From: Limnoperna fortunei
Lineage: Eukaryota; Mollusca; Bivalvia; Mytilida; Modiolidae
Direction of reading: 5' to 3'
NCBI GenBank assembly: GCA_944474755.1
Contig: OX104112.1
Coordinates: forward strand, 60,543,640-60,607,639
Length of the DNA stretch: 64,000 bases
The position numbers and the translations under genes are program-made. This document shows, in pieces, positions 36,126-47,400 of this stretch. Below the pieces are notes generated by a model that did no database searches, had not been told where the DNA came from, and saw only the letters and a list, made by a program, of their open reading frames with translations. Each line of letters starts with the position of its first letter. The stretch's first letter is position 1.

Positions 36126-36964
36126 GAACAATTCACGCAATAAAACGTGCAAACGTATCACATTACAATTGTTTAGATGTCCTTCCTATTATTATTGCGC
36201 AGAAATCAATTCAAATCTTTTCCATCCAAAGGGATCTAACCCAACTACTTTATACTCATGTCGATGCTGAGCGCATTACAGAGGGGGCAAGAGGTGGCCA
36301 TTAACAGGTTAACCATTTTTTATTTTTCCCAAAACAGATAACAGTATATTAAAAATAATAAAAGATAACAGCAATTTACATGAGAAAACAGAAAACAGTG
36401 AATTCAAAAATATACAACAAAAGATATGGGTTACACCCATATCCAAAGATGTCCGATTTATATTTTATAGGTGAATCTGATTTGGTTTAATAGTTTTTTT
36501 TTCAGTTTGTTTTATTTGAAATTTCATCATATGTTGTAAAGGGTTGCAAATATAGAAGATTGTGGAACGCAAGAAATAATCATCTTGATTATAATATCTC
36601 AACTTTGAGAAGAGTATACTGTAATAAAAAAAAGCAAAGTGTTGGAAAGAAACATGTTTACCGTACAATAACAATACATTGACCTTTTCGAAATCACAAA
36701 AACGTGGTTCTGTAGAGAAAAAAGGGGGTAAGATCGGCAGTTATCGCGGGCATCCTCGGAAGATCAAGGAAAAAACCGACAAGTTACAATTTCTATTGAT
36801 TTAATTTTACAGTAATTAAAATTGTTTCAAAAGATTTGCTATTAAATGTATTCAAACGCCAAACTAACGTTCATGTGCATGAACATTGCTAAGAACTTAA
36901 TAATATTTTCAGACTTTAAAGTAAACCAAACAAAAAATTTGGAAGAAGAGTCTTATTTTTGCCG

Positions 36965-36986
36965 GAGACATATGTAATTATGTCTC
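36965..36986. repeat. Small hairpin resembling the GTCTCC hairpin heads
   Basis: GAGACATA pairs with TATGTCTC around a six-base loop, echoing the heads at 27104 and 27267. Confidence 0.5.
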
Positions 36987-37065
36987 TGTTTTTGCAAAAC
37001 AATTTATGAGATTATTAACTTCTTTTTCACACAAATATTTCAACCTATTTAAACTGTTGACGACC

Positions 37066-37149
37066 AAGATTACAGTTGATCTTTCCAAGTATAAAGTTGA
37101 TAATTCCAAGAGTAAAGTTGGAATTTCCAAGATTAATATCGACAAATTA
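37066..37149 (+). repeat. 21-bp tandem repeat, four units, in an open frame
   Basis: Units at 37066, 37087, 37108 and 37129 are each exactly 21 bases and begin AAG. The first three end TTCC. The 60-codon frame 37006-37188 translates them as heptads of the form K-x-x-V-D-x-S. No protein homology is recognised, so this is recorded as a minisatellite. Confidence 0.8.
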
Positions 37150-38079
37150 AAAAAAATAAATATGGCACTAATACGCCTTGGTAGATGACCTTTATTCGAA
37201 TGTAACTGAATTGTTTTTCTATTGTATTCTTATATACATTTTTCAAAATTTCTATCTTTTTAATTTTTGTTTGTTTAAAGGACTTCATATACGATCCTAG
37301 AGGTATTTTTAATCTAATTCTATAAGTATCCAAATATAACTTGGTTCTTTAAAATAGTAACAAAATCTAAAAATTCTTTTTTTATTATCAAATTATCTAA
37401 CTAATTAATAAAAGAAACACAAATATATACATTTTAATATGTAAAAATAAGAATGCATTTTAAAAAATAGGAAGCATACCCAATAAATCATGAAATGATG
37501 TAAGAAATAACATTGAAGTGATCAATTCTTTCCGATCCTATCTAGCGGTAACATGAGAGGGTAAGAGATCAGTAATATACAGTTTTGTACATCATTACTG
37601 CTCCTTATTGGATCATGACAAAAATGTATTTTAAAGCTTGACGGATTTAACAAATACGAAAAACTGTACACGAAATATTTCTTTAATATTTAATTTTATC
37701 ACTTACAACGTGCACTTTATTGTAGAGTATGGTTTTTTACCCGAAAAGCGATAAATAGCAATCGTAGCCGAAAACAACTTTATATCATTGAGAGATAATA
37801 ACAAGAGATCGAACATATGAAAAAACAGATAACAGCAGAATTGAGAAATTTAGCGGGAATAACAGAGACAAATATGTAAAACAGTTAACAGTGTTCTGAC
37901 TATTAACAAGTGTTTGTATTTTCATTATAACAGTTAACAACAATGTCAATTTTTAAGAAAACAGATAACAGCTTATGGTTGAAAAACCGTTAATAGATTC
38001 ATTTAAAAAAAAACTGTTAACAGGCTGTAAAAATGCCCAAAACAGACTAACAGAAAAGATCCCCCCCCCGCATTACAAG

Positions 38080-38810
38080 TATTTTTTTTACATTTGTTTT
38101 TGTTATTATTGAGAATAGGTCAATTGCTGAACATAGTGCTTACATTTAATGTACAAGTTGTGATTAAATATTGGCCCAGATGGCAGATATATGCACTGCC
38201 TTTCGAATCGGGCATTGTGTCTGTTAAATTCAACGCCCTGGTTTTGTGAAAGTATTTAAATTCTATATTAAGGTTTACTTTAATGATAGATTGCATAAGC
38301 GGATTTTGTATGACTTTTTTAAATGTAATAAATGCTTAATTATTTGACCTTCAAATATGTTTGACAATATCGTAATAACTGTATTACCTTTGTATTCATT
38401 AGTTTGACAAAGGACTAAGACGGCAGTGTATGCTTGAAGGTTACGATTACCCTCTCGTTTACAAGTAAATAGCAGTTTACATAGTCCTTTTAATATAAAA
38501 AGTTCGTTGATCCCATCTTGAATTCCATAGTTAGGCGAAGAACTATAAATCAGTACAGGTCTCAATTTTAGTTTTGTCTATTTATAAAAACTACACCATT
38601 TAAACACCAGCTTTTCCTACATGTTAAAAAAATTCACAATTACATGTACAAGATATTCTACATGAATATATGAACGTCTTTTGTGTCGCATTATTATTCG
38701 TACCGTGAAAGAGTATTCTTACGTCCTAGAATTTAATGTTTCCACGAATCTATATTTATTAACTGCTATATCCTATACGCATTAACTAAGACCATACTGT
38801 GAGAGTTCCC
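38080..38810. other. Gene-free stretch
   Basis: No exon or repeat boundary is supported. Confidence 0.5.
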
Positions 38811-38815
38811 AGTAT

Positions 38816-39060
38816 TCAACCCGAAGAGCTGCGCCAGCGCGTCCCCATGCGGCGTACACGGGAGGTTCTCTTGTTTTGGGGTGGTAAGTTAAAATAGGTA
38901 ACGCCTGTCCGCGCACCATAGTTGGTAAAGTGTTTGGAGAGAGCTTGCCACGCTGATTGCACTATCAAGAACCATTTTGTAGATTTCAAACAACGTAGGC
39001 TCATTTGTAGCAACTACAAACGGCATAATAATTCAGCATATTTACCCAATACTCGACTGA
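38816..39060 (+). repeat. Dispersed repeat family 3, diverged copy
   Basis: Shares 'ccattttgtagatttc' and 'ttgtagcaactacaaacggc' and the following 'cccaatactc' with 39235-39590 and 62780-63160. Confidence 0.55.
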
Positions 39061-39234
39061 AGCAGTCAGAATAATTATGTCCACTTGGGTCCATCACTTT
39101 TCACCGATGATTTGTTGTTTGTAAACTTGATCTCGTATATAATATTGCTCTCTTGACGTTATGCTTAACTCCATCAATCTATAAATGCAGAAATATGTTC
39201 TAAGGTCAGAAGGCATATAACAAATACAACAATT

Positions 39235-39590
39235 TATTGTATAAAATATGCTGGGATGCTTACTAGTATCCGACCAATTGAGCTACCCAGCGGATCATTA
39301 GGAGGCGGATAGGGAAATCCTCCAGTTCTCGGGGCGGTATCAGGTAGCTGACCGTAGTAGGTATCGTATTTACAGAGTTCCACGCTCCCTGCACAATTAG
39401 ACCCCGTTTGTAGAATTTGACAAAAGAGTCGACTCGTTGTAACCGCCACAAACGGCTAAATTCTCCGCCTCTACCCATTACTCCATACCTTTCAGTAAAA
39501 GTCAAACTTTTGTATCCGATCGATGTACCACACCTTTTTATTAATTGTTTGACGTGAACTTGTTCTCACCTAAATATAGCTGGACGTCAC
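39235..39590 (+). repeat. Dispersed repeat family 3
   Basis: Blocks 'gaccccgtttgtagaattt', 'ctaaattctccgcctctacc', 'attactccatacctttcagt' and 'gaacttgttct' align in order with the copy at 62780-63160. The minus-strand frames here are shadows of the repeat. Confidence 0.65.
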
Positions 39591-39739
39591 GCAAACCTTC
39601 AATAAATCAATTAACGTGTAGTGACTCTGGATGAGGTGTTTGTACTGGTTTATGTTTTAAATATTTTATATCAAGTGAGCAATATTTCAGATCTATTATG
39701 GATGTAATAAACAATTACTCACATTGAAATATATATTTC

Positions 39740-40120
39740 AGCAGAGGAAATATACTATAAATCTTTTGAGACTGAGACATCAGGAGTTGCGACGCTAAGA
39801 GGCAAAGATCGTCTATTACAAAGTGAGTCACATACTCAAGCTGACATTCTCAAAGAACAATTCAAAAGCGCTTTAATTTACAGCTGAAGATATGACAGCA
39901 ATAGCTGACAAAGGGCCTAGTCTTTTTACGGACAATTATGGTTTTAATAAACTTTTTAAAAATCATTAATACACATGAAGCTCCTGTTTCTGATAATATA
40001 AAAGCTTACTTACTAGATAATCCAGTAGAGGAAATATCACCTTCCTTGCAAAACTTTTCCAAAGATCAATTAACCAATATAATACATGCAGATTGGAAAC
40101 TAGCTCATGTCGTACCAATT
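39740..40120 (+). pseudogene. Decayed reverse-transcriptase remnant of a LINE
   Basis: Broken frames read QADILKEQF at about 39840, EAPVSDNIKAYLLDNPVEE at about 39975, and NIIHADWKLAHVVPIF at about 40075. These are the spacing and wording of the segment before the first reverse-transcriptase motif (usually APGPDNI ... DWK.A.VVPIFKKG). In-frame stops separate them. The copy ends abruptly where the hairpin-headed repeat at 40126 begins, so that repeat probably interrupts it. Confidence 0.75.
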
Positions 40121-40125
40121 TTTAT

Positions 40126-40800
40126 ACCCCGCCACTCTGTGTGGCGAGGTATTATATGATACCCTCCGTATTCATATAATTGTGTTCGCCCGTCCGACTC
40201 TCCGTGCCTCGGTAGTTTCCAGACGATAACTTTCTATTTTTACCATGGTAGACATGTTGGTTAATCTGCGGCCATGGTTTGAGCAAACTTGTTAGAGGAC
40301 AATTGACGGATGATGTGTACAAAGTTTCAAAGCAGTACTTAAAGTGTTTTCAGAGGAGACGATTTTTAAAAATCAATTAAAACCCATTAAAAAAAAGGTT
40401 CAAGGGGATTAACTCTTAAATGGTTAATCGGACAATCATGACCCTAAAGCCATTTTTGTAGCTCCCATAGAGCAGAACAATTAAGCAATGCTAACTTTTT
40501 CTCTAGTTCTAATAATTTTCAAGATTTTGAGGCAAAAGTGGCAAAAATCATCAATTTCAACAATTAAAGCAATAATTCCTACAAGGAGTCATCATACAAC
40601 TTCGACCCAATCGAGTGTTTTGTAGAGCTTTTGATGCTGAAGGAGAGTCTCTTCGAACTATAAGCCAAAAACTGTATTTTACTGATGATGTGTGCAAAGT
40701 ATCAAAGCAATCCTTTCATTGGTTTTGGAGGAGATTTTTAAAGAAAAGTTTACGACGACGACGGATGCCAAGTGACGGCAATAGAAGGGTCATGTGAGCT
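40126..40800 (+). repeat. Hairpin-headed repeat (TACCCCGCC head)
   Basis: The head TACCCCGCCAC pairs with GTGGCGAGGTA at 40126-40153. The body contains 'gatgatgtgtacaaagtttc' and 'tgatgatgtgtgcaaagtat' blocks near 40310 and 40684, followed by 'tttcagaggagacgattttt'-type sequence, and ends in a purine-rich GACGACGACGG stretch near 40755. A body fragment recurs at 57735-57950. The 60-codon frame at 40615 lies wholly inside it. Confidence 0.65.
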
Positions 40801-40964
40801 AAAAAGGACAAAATTATATCTGATACAGCATTAAATCATTCAGATACTCAGCTCAAAAGATCTGAAATAAAGAAACATAACGAATCTGACCCAATTAAAA
40901 AACCTACAAATAATTAAGGTTTATTTAGTCTCACTTCCAATGGCTCTAGAGATTTTTTTAAAGT

Positions 40965-41100
40965 TTACAGACAGATGAACAGTGCACACAAAGAGACAGC
41001 TATAGCTCACCCTACAGATGAACAGTACACACAAGTGGCAGCCATAGTTCAGCCTACAGATCAGTGCACACAAAGTAACAGCAATAGCTCACCCTCTTTC
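40965..41100 (+). repeat. Tandem repeat, about 45-bp unit, three copies
   Basis: 'acagatgaacagtgcacaca' recurs with changes near 40970, 41019 and 41055, each followed by 'cag..atag.tca.cct'. Confidence 0.75.
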
Positions 41101-41163
41101 TAAAAGATGAGCTGAATATTGAATAACTACAACATTTTAAATCAAATCAAATAAGCATATAAA

Positions 41164-41348
41164 GGCCTCTGTGGCCAAAAGTAGCCTTGGTGGCAGAGTG
41201 GTTAAGGTAGTTTGTCTACTATTAATCATGTACGGAAGGTCAGGTTTTCTCTGGGTACTCCAGCTTACTCCCCAAATAAAAACTGGACACCATGATGTAG
41301 CTGAAAAATTGCTGGGTAAAACAACATTCAAGAACACAAAACAAAAAG
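41164..41348 (+). mobile_element. SINE family 1 with internal deletion, at the 3' end of MTG2
   Basis: The head (A box TGGCAGAGTGG) runs to the 'ctattaatcatgt' segment. It then jumps to the 'ggaaggtcaggttttct' part of the body, losing the B box, and goes on to a complete tail with CAAAA repeats. It lies about 70 bases beyond the MTG2 stop, antisense to that gene. Confidence 0.82.
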
Positions 41349-41417
41349 TCATTAGGCATATTTATTCAAAACAATTAGGCAATCAAACAAATTAATTGGA
41401 AAAACAATAATATTAAG

Positions 41418-41423
41418 TTTATT
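41418..41423 (-). promoter_or_regulatory. Possible MTG2 polyadenylation signal
   Basis: AATAAA on the minus strand starts only 2 bases after the TAA stop (41426-41428). If used, the 3' untranslated region is extremely short. Confidence 0.45.
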
Positions 41424-41425
41424 TT

Positions 41426-44400
41426 TTAGCTGGTAGATTTTTCATCAATGTCGACTTTTTCACCATATTTATCAAACATGTATCTCAGATGTATTAAGAA
41501 AGAGTCTATTCCAACCCTGTGCTTTGCTGATACTGGGTAGACTGGTAGATCAATAGCAAGCTCCAGCTGTCTTAAGTTGTCCTTGGCTCCAGGAAGGTCA
41601 ATTTTATTTCCAATAACAGCATGAGGTCGGGAAGATAACCCTGTTTTATACTGCTCCAGTTCATATTTTAGATCATTTAATTGCGTCCAAGGTTCACTTT
41701 GAGATAAGTCTATAACATACAATAAACAAGCACATCTTTCAATATGTCTTAGAAAAGATATTCCTAATCCACGATTTTTATGAGCATCTTTGATTAAACC
41801 TGGAATATCTGCAACTGTAAAAAAAACACATTTAATTATTACAATGAACAGAATATCAGAACAGTTTAAAGTTTACAGCTAGTAAAGGTTTTTTTAACAA
41901 TTTAATTTGATTTGTATCACAAAATTTTATTTGTTGCAGGACATCAAGGAACTTTGTTTATACCCTCTATCCTGGTTTGTATGGGTAAAAGCTTGATTAA
42001 TCACTGGTTTTGGTAACAAGTTTATTTAGCATAACATTCAGTTCAAATGCTTATGTATATGACCTGAATAAATTAATTGAAGCCGCAGAGTTTACTTAGG
42101 AAATAAAATATAGGAATGATTTACATTTGAACATATACAAAATAACATGACATGTTATACTAGTACTATGTAGCATGTTCAAATTGAAGTCATTACAGAG
42201 ATCCCAACCCCACACAATGGAAAATCTGAGTACAGAAAAATGTTAACTATAAGGGCTGCGGAGCGCCCCGAATACGTCGTGCAGTGGCGTTTTTACGGCG
42301 GGGGTCTGAGGGCGGCTTAAGGCCCCCAGAAGCTCTGGGGTAAATGAAGCAAAATCCTGCATTCTGGGGCTCTCCTGGCAGTAAATAAGTGCTTTCAGCA
42401 AAACATTTTTAACTTAGTGGCAACAAATACAGGACCGGCACCGAAAAAATCTGAATTTTTCTAAATCGAAACCAATGACAAGAAAAAATCCGGATTTTTT
42501 TAAAAATCGGAGTAACAACATAACAAAATCGGAGCGTCGATTTTAGGTCGAAAAATCGGGGTAATTTAGACTAAATCGGAGGGGTTGGCATCTCTGTCAT
42601 TAGTCATTACCTAAATAATAATGAATTTTTATGTTGGAATATGAGTCCTTGCTGTAAAATACGGGATACCTTCATCTGCTTTAAAAATAAGAATAAAGGG
42701 TCAAGTCAAGTCTAGAAGGCAGACTGTTTCCAAGTAGAACTATATAAAATTGGTATTTCTTCAGTCACTACACGAATCCTTAAAAATTAAGGGTTTTCCA
42801 AGCTTCACAAGTCCATCTGTTTCAATTAAAATACAAATACATTTTTCTAACAGTTCAGATTCTATGCGCAATTTTACGAGAAAGTTTTTCATTTTTTAAA
42901 AGACTTTACAATGTGTACAGAAGATAAGTTTCTTATTCGGCACTACAAATTAACAAATTACAAAAACTGTAGTGATCACTTAGAAAATCACTGGAAAGAA
43001 TTAATTGGTTTTAAGAAACCGTCAAACATGTCAATCTAACAAAACATCTACAGTATAGAATTAAACAAATATAATGAAAAACCAATATTGACAAGATGTT
43101 TTTAAATTTATTTAAGCAAAAATGGGAAACAACATTGAAACTTGCATGTCAACATCAAAATCATCCCTAATGTCCCAACATGTCTAAATTTTAATACATG
43201 TACCATAAAAGTCTTCAAATTATTAAATAGAAAACACCATAAGGGACATAACTCTAGAACAACTTTTGTTATAAATATCCATCTGAAATTAATCAAATTT
43301 ATTAGTTGTAAGCTAAAACTAGGCTACAATCTGTAAAACAAAAAATTATGGGGTAACCAAAGGAATAATACCGACAAAATAATGTCTACAGGAATGATGA
43401 CAACCAAGTCCATTAAAATAAGTCATCAACTATTGATTAGGCCAAAAAAAAATATGTGTGTTTCCGGTTACCCGACCCTATATATTTTTTTGAAGCCGAC
43501 CCTAAAGTTTTTTTTTGCGTTTTTAACGGAGGTTACTTCGAACCGGAAAACTCCCGGTATTGTTCCGGGTTTTAGTTCTATTTTCATACTTCCGCCCCAA
43601 CATGGCTGCTAAATGTAAACATGTACGCTTGTAACGAAATTGATAGCTCATTTAATGACTGTATTAGTCTAGACTTTTAAAGGCTTTATAGTAAATTCTT
43701 GAAACTTACAAGCTTTACGCTTACAAAGGTATAAAAGATAAAGGTCAAAATTAAATTACTAATTTAACCAACACGATTTACGATTCCCAAAAAAAAAATA
43801 AATAAATAAATGACCTACCTACCTATTTTTTAAGTCTATGTAACCGGAAACACACATATTATTTTGTTTGGCCTTATGTGCCTGTCAACACTCACAGCAC
43901 CAAGGTGGGCTGTACTCTGACATTAATTGACAAGGATTGCCAGATTTCTTTATTCAGGTCAGGAGTTTTAACCAAGAACTCCAGCTTCCTCTTCAACAAA
44001 AGCTGGATGCAATAATATAGCTAAAAAATTGCTGAAAGATGTCTTAGTTCTTACATCCATTCAAACAAATCATTAATGAATACCATCATCCAAAATTATT
44101 CTGAGTTAAGGTCCTAGGATTCTTGGACTAAGGTCCCTAAGACTCAGTGTAGAAAATTTGCTATCGGCCAGTACTCCTAATGTTTATTAAAGAATTTATA
44201 TAAACTGATTGCTATTTGTTATGTTCATCTTACTGGACCATACCTTTAACTAAGGTCAATGTATAAATTAAAACTGACCTGCTATTTGTTCATGGTCATC
44301 ATACTGAACCATACCAACATGAGGATTAAGCGTTGTGAATGGGTATGCTGCTACTTTAGGTCTGGCTCTGGAAATGGCTCTCAGTAATGTTGACTTGCCA

Positions 44401-47400
44401 GCATTAGGAAAACCAATCTGAAACCACGCAAGTTTTTCCATTATATTATATCGATATTGACATGAATAAATTAATAGTTGATTGTTTTATGCGAAGTGTG
44501 ATTCGAAAATGTTCCAACTTGAAACATTTAAGGAGTAGAATGTCGTTAGGCATGTTTTGTACTACATTTAAGCTGGGGGGGGGGGGGGGGGGGTTGTGCC
44601 AGAACATAGAGTTACATCCAGATACATGAGTCAATGAATTTATATACAGTACTCAGACTTCAACTTATGAAATGGTTTGTAAAGAATGACCAAATTGCAT
44701 CTAGGTATGCTGAATCAAAACCTATAATTTAATTTGCATTGTAAGCTGAAATCTGATTGGCCAATTCAAATGGAGAAACCAATATAATAAAACATAACTT
44801 GCATTCATGACATGACCTATTCTTATGCCTTTAAAATTCAAATGGTGCCATGACATCATTGCTATTTTTACTGATAAAATTGTCAAGATTTAAAAAAAAA
44901 AATTAAATTATAAAGAATATTTCAAATTTCTAAACAAGCTATACTCCATAACATGGTTTAGTTATGATTACACCATTCATAAACTGCTCAGCGATTTATT
45001 GGGCATAAACAGATCAAAACCATGTATATCGTATAACCTGTTAAGAAATTTGAAGTATTTCTTAAATTTAAATATCTTTTATAATCAGATAGTTAACAAA
45101 AATAACAACAGTCTTTCACTACAAATTATCATGCAACTATATTGAAATATTTTTTATACATTACCATGACAGTCCTAATGTAGATGTATGAAATTATTTT
45201 TTTATTTTTTTTTCAAAACTTATTACAATCTAATGCTATTTCTTAAAAGTATTCGAGCACTTGCATTATTTAAACCCTCTAAATAAAATCATTTTCAATA
45301 TTCTGCCAATAACATGAGCATGTTTCCTTTTTCACTATCACATAAATATGTGTAATTACCAATCCAGCATTTGCCATAATTCTAAGTTCTAATAATAACA
45401 GTCTGTTTTCACCATCAGCACCTAGCTCTGCCTTAGCTGGAGCTCTGCTTTCATTGGAAAGGAAAAATTTGTTACCCTTTCCACCAGCACCCCCTCTGGC
45501 TCCTATGTAATAGTCTTTCTCTTCATCAAGACTGGTCAACATTTTACCTTCTTGGTTTCTTATGATGGTACCCAGTGGAACCTGTATACATAAATTTTGT
45601 TATTACAAAAGGGTACATGGTAAAACTAAGCAATTTTTCACTGTTTATTTTAAAATGGAAAATAGGATTGTGGGTACTAGAAAAAAACCAAATGAATTCT
45701 ACATGATAAGGGCTAATACATAAGGATCTATAAAGAAACTTACATTTTGTTTTCTAGTCAATAGGGTTTGAATGCAAATTTCACATGCAGCCCAGGGTAA
45801 AAAAATTCTACTGGGGTGGGGGTACACAAAAGTGATGTCAATATACCCATACCCACCACCATTAGAAAGGAATGTCAACATCCCCCTCCCAACCACCACT
45901 AGAAAGTGATGCCAACATCCCCCTACCCACCACCACTAGAAAGAGATGCCAACATCCCCCTACTCACAACCACTAGAAAGTGATGTCAACATCCCCCACC
46001 CAACCACCAGTAGAAAGTGATGCCAAAATCCTCCTCCCAACCACCATTAAAAAGTGATGTAAACATCCCCCTCCCCACCACCATTAAAAAGTGATGTAAA
46101 CATCCACCTCCCCACCACCATTAAAAAGTTATGTCAACATCCCCCTCCCCACCACCATTAGAAAGTGACGTAAACATCCCCCTGCCCACAACCACTTCAA
46201 AGTGTTGTCAGCATCCCCTCTATGAACCACCATTAGAAAGGGATGTCAACATTCCCTTCCCCACCACCACTAGAAAGTGATGTCTGCATCACCTTTCCCC
46301 ACCACCACTTGAGCCAGAATGAAGAAAAATTATGCACTTCCGGATTCAAATTTTGACAACAATGCCATGATTATGAATAAAGTGTAAATTTAACAAATTA
46401 GGTGTTGTGGAAATATCAGTTAAACTTTAAAGACATTAAAAAGTATGTAGCAATTTAGAGAAACAGTTGAATAGCTTATAATATGCATAAAACCCCCGGA
46501 TGTGTATCACTCCCGGCTTGCTCCATTACGAGTAAGTCCATAAAAAAAAAAGGAGCTACATTATTGTAGCTAAGCATATACATGTATCACCATAGCAAAT
46601 ACAAAATAACTTGTTATCTTATATTTAATTTAATTTTTTACAAATTTATAGTAGATGCATTTTAGCATGATTGGTGGATTATTAAAATGCTCATCAAATG
46701 GTAATTCATTGACAAATTACAGGTTTTTTAACAATGTCTTACCTCTATGTATAAATGTTCGGCATTTTTACCATGACAATTCTTGGACATGCCTTTAACA
46801 CCATCATTACCTTTTACATGTGGAGGAATGTGGTTCAATGACTTTTGATTTTTAGACGCTAAAAGTATATATAAATATCTTAACTTACACTGATACAGTA
46901 TTACATGCCCTTTTCTGTCTTAAATCCTTGATCCAATGACAACATTTAGTAAATTTCAGCATTACAATTCCTGAATTGGAGATAGATTGACAAACAAAAT
47001 AATTCTAAAGTTGCTTTCTATTTGTGCCAGTGCTGAAAAATTTAATTTTTTTTAGACAGGCCAATCCTCACAAGTCAGGGTTTCTGTGTACGCATGTGTC
47101 CACGAAAACCCTGACAAACTTAGCTAGGAAATTCCTGGGCTAGAAGTCACTATTTTGATTCGCTACATCATACCTCAATGTAGCCAATCAAAAGATCGCT
47201 TTCGTTCAAGACTTGGTTAGGGGATATCCCGATGTCGATTGTAAATAAATGGAACAGATGTGTTGCATAGACCATGTGAAAATCAGTGTATTTTGTACAG
47301 TAGTCTTAATAGTTTGTTATTACCCCCGTTATTTATTAGTTGCGTTACGTTTTCTTCCCACTCAAGAATGAGTAAGAATGACTACTGCCAAACACTTGCT

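Larger units (their letters stand above)
36281..38069. mobile_element. Candidate non-autonomous hAT-like element of 1.79 kb
   Basis: GCATTACA occurs at 36273-36280 and 38070-38077, giving a perfect 8-bp direct repeat at the borders, the size typical of hAT target duplications. The inside starts GAGGGGGC and ends in a run of C, so the two ends are G-rich and C-rich as weak inverted repeats. AACAGATAACAG and related AACAG/TTAACAG motifs cluster near both ends. The interior is AT-rich and carries no transposase. An 8-bp match could be chance; the G-run end is suggestive only. Confidence 0.45.

Noticed and set aside
40615..40797. A 60-codon Arg-rich frame
   Set aside because: It falls inside the hairpin-headed repeat, and the Arg run comes from a GAC/CGA simple-sequence stretch.
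41171..41395. A 74-codon frame beyond the MTG2 stop
   Set aside because: It lies inside a tRNA-derived SINE copy; similar frames at 56309, 58613 and 20409 have the same origin.
45848..46311. Regularly spaced repeats resembling a CRISPR array
   Set aside because: The units are contiguous tandem copies without unique spacers and sit in a eukaryotic intron.
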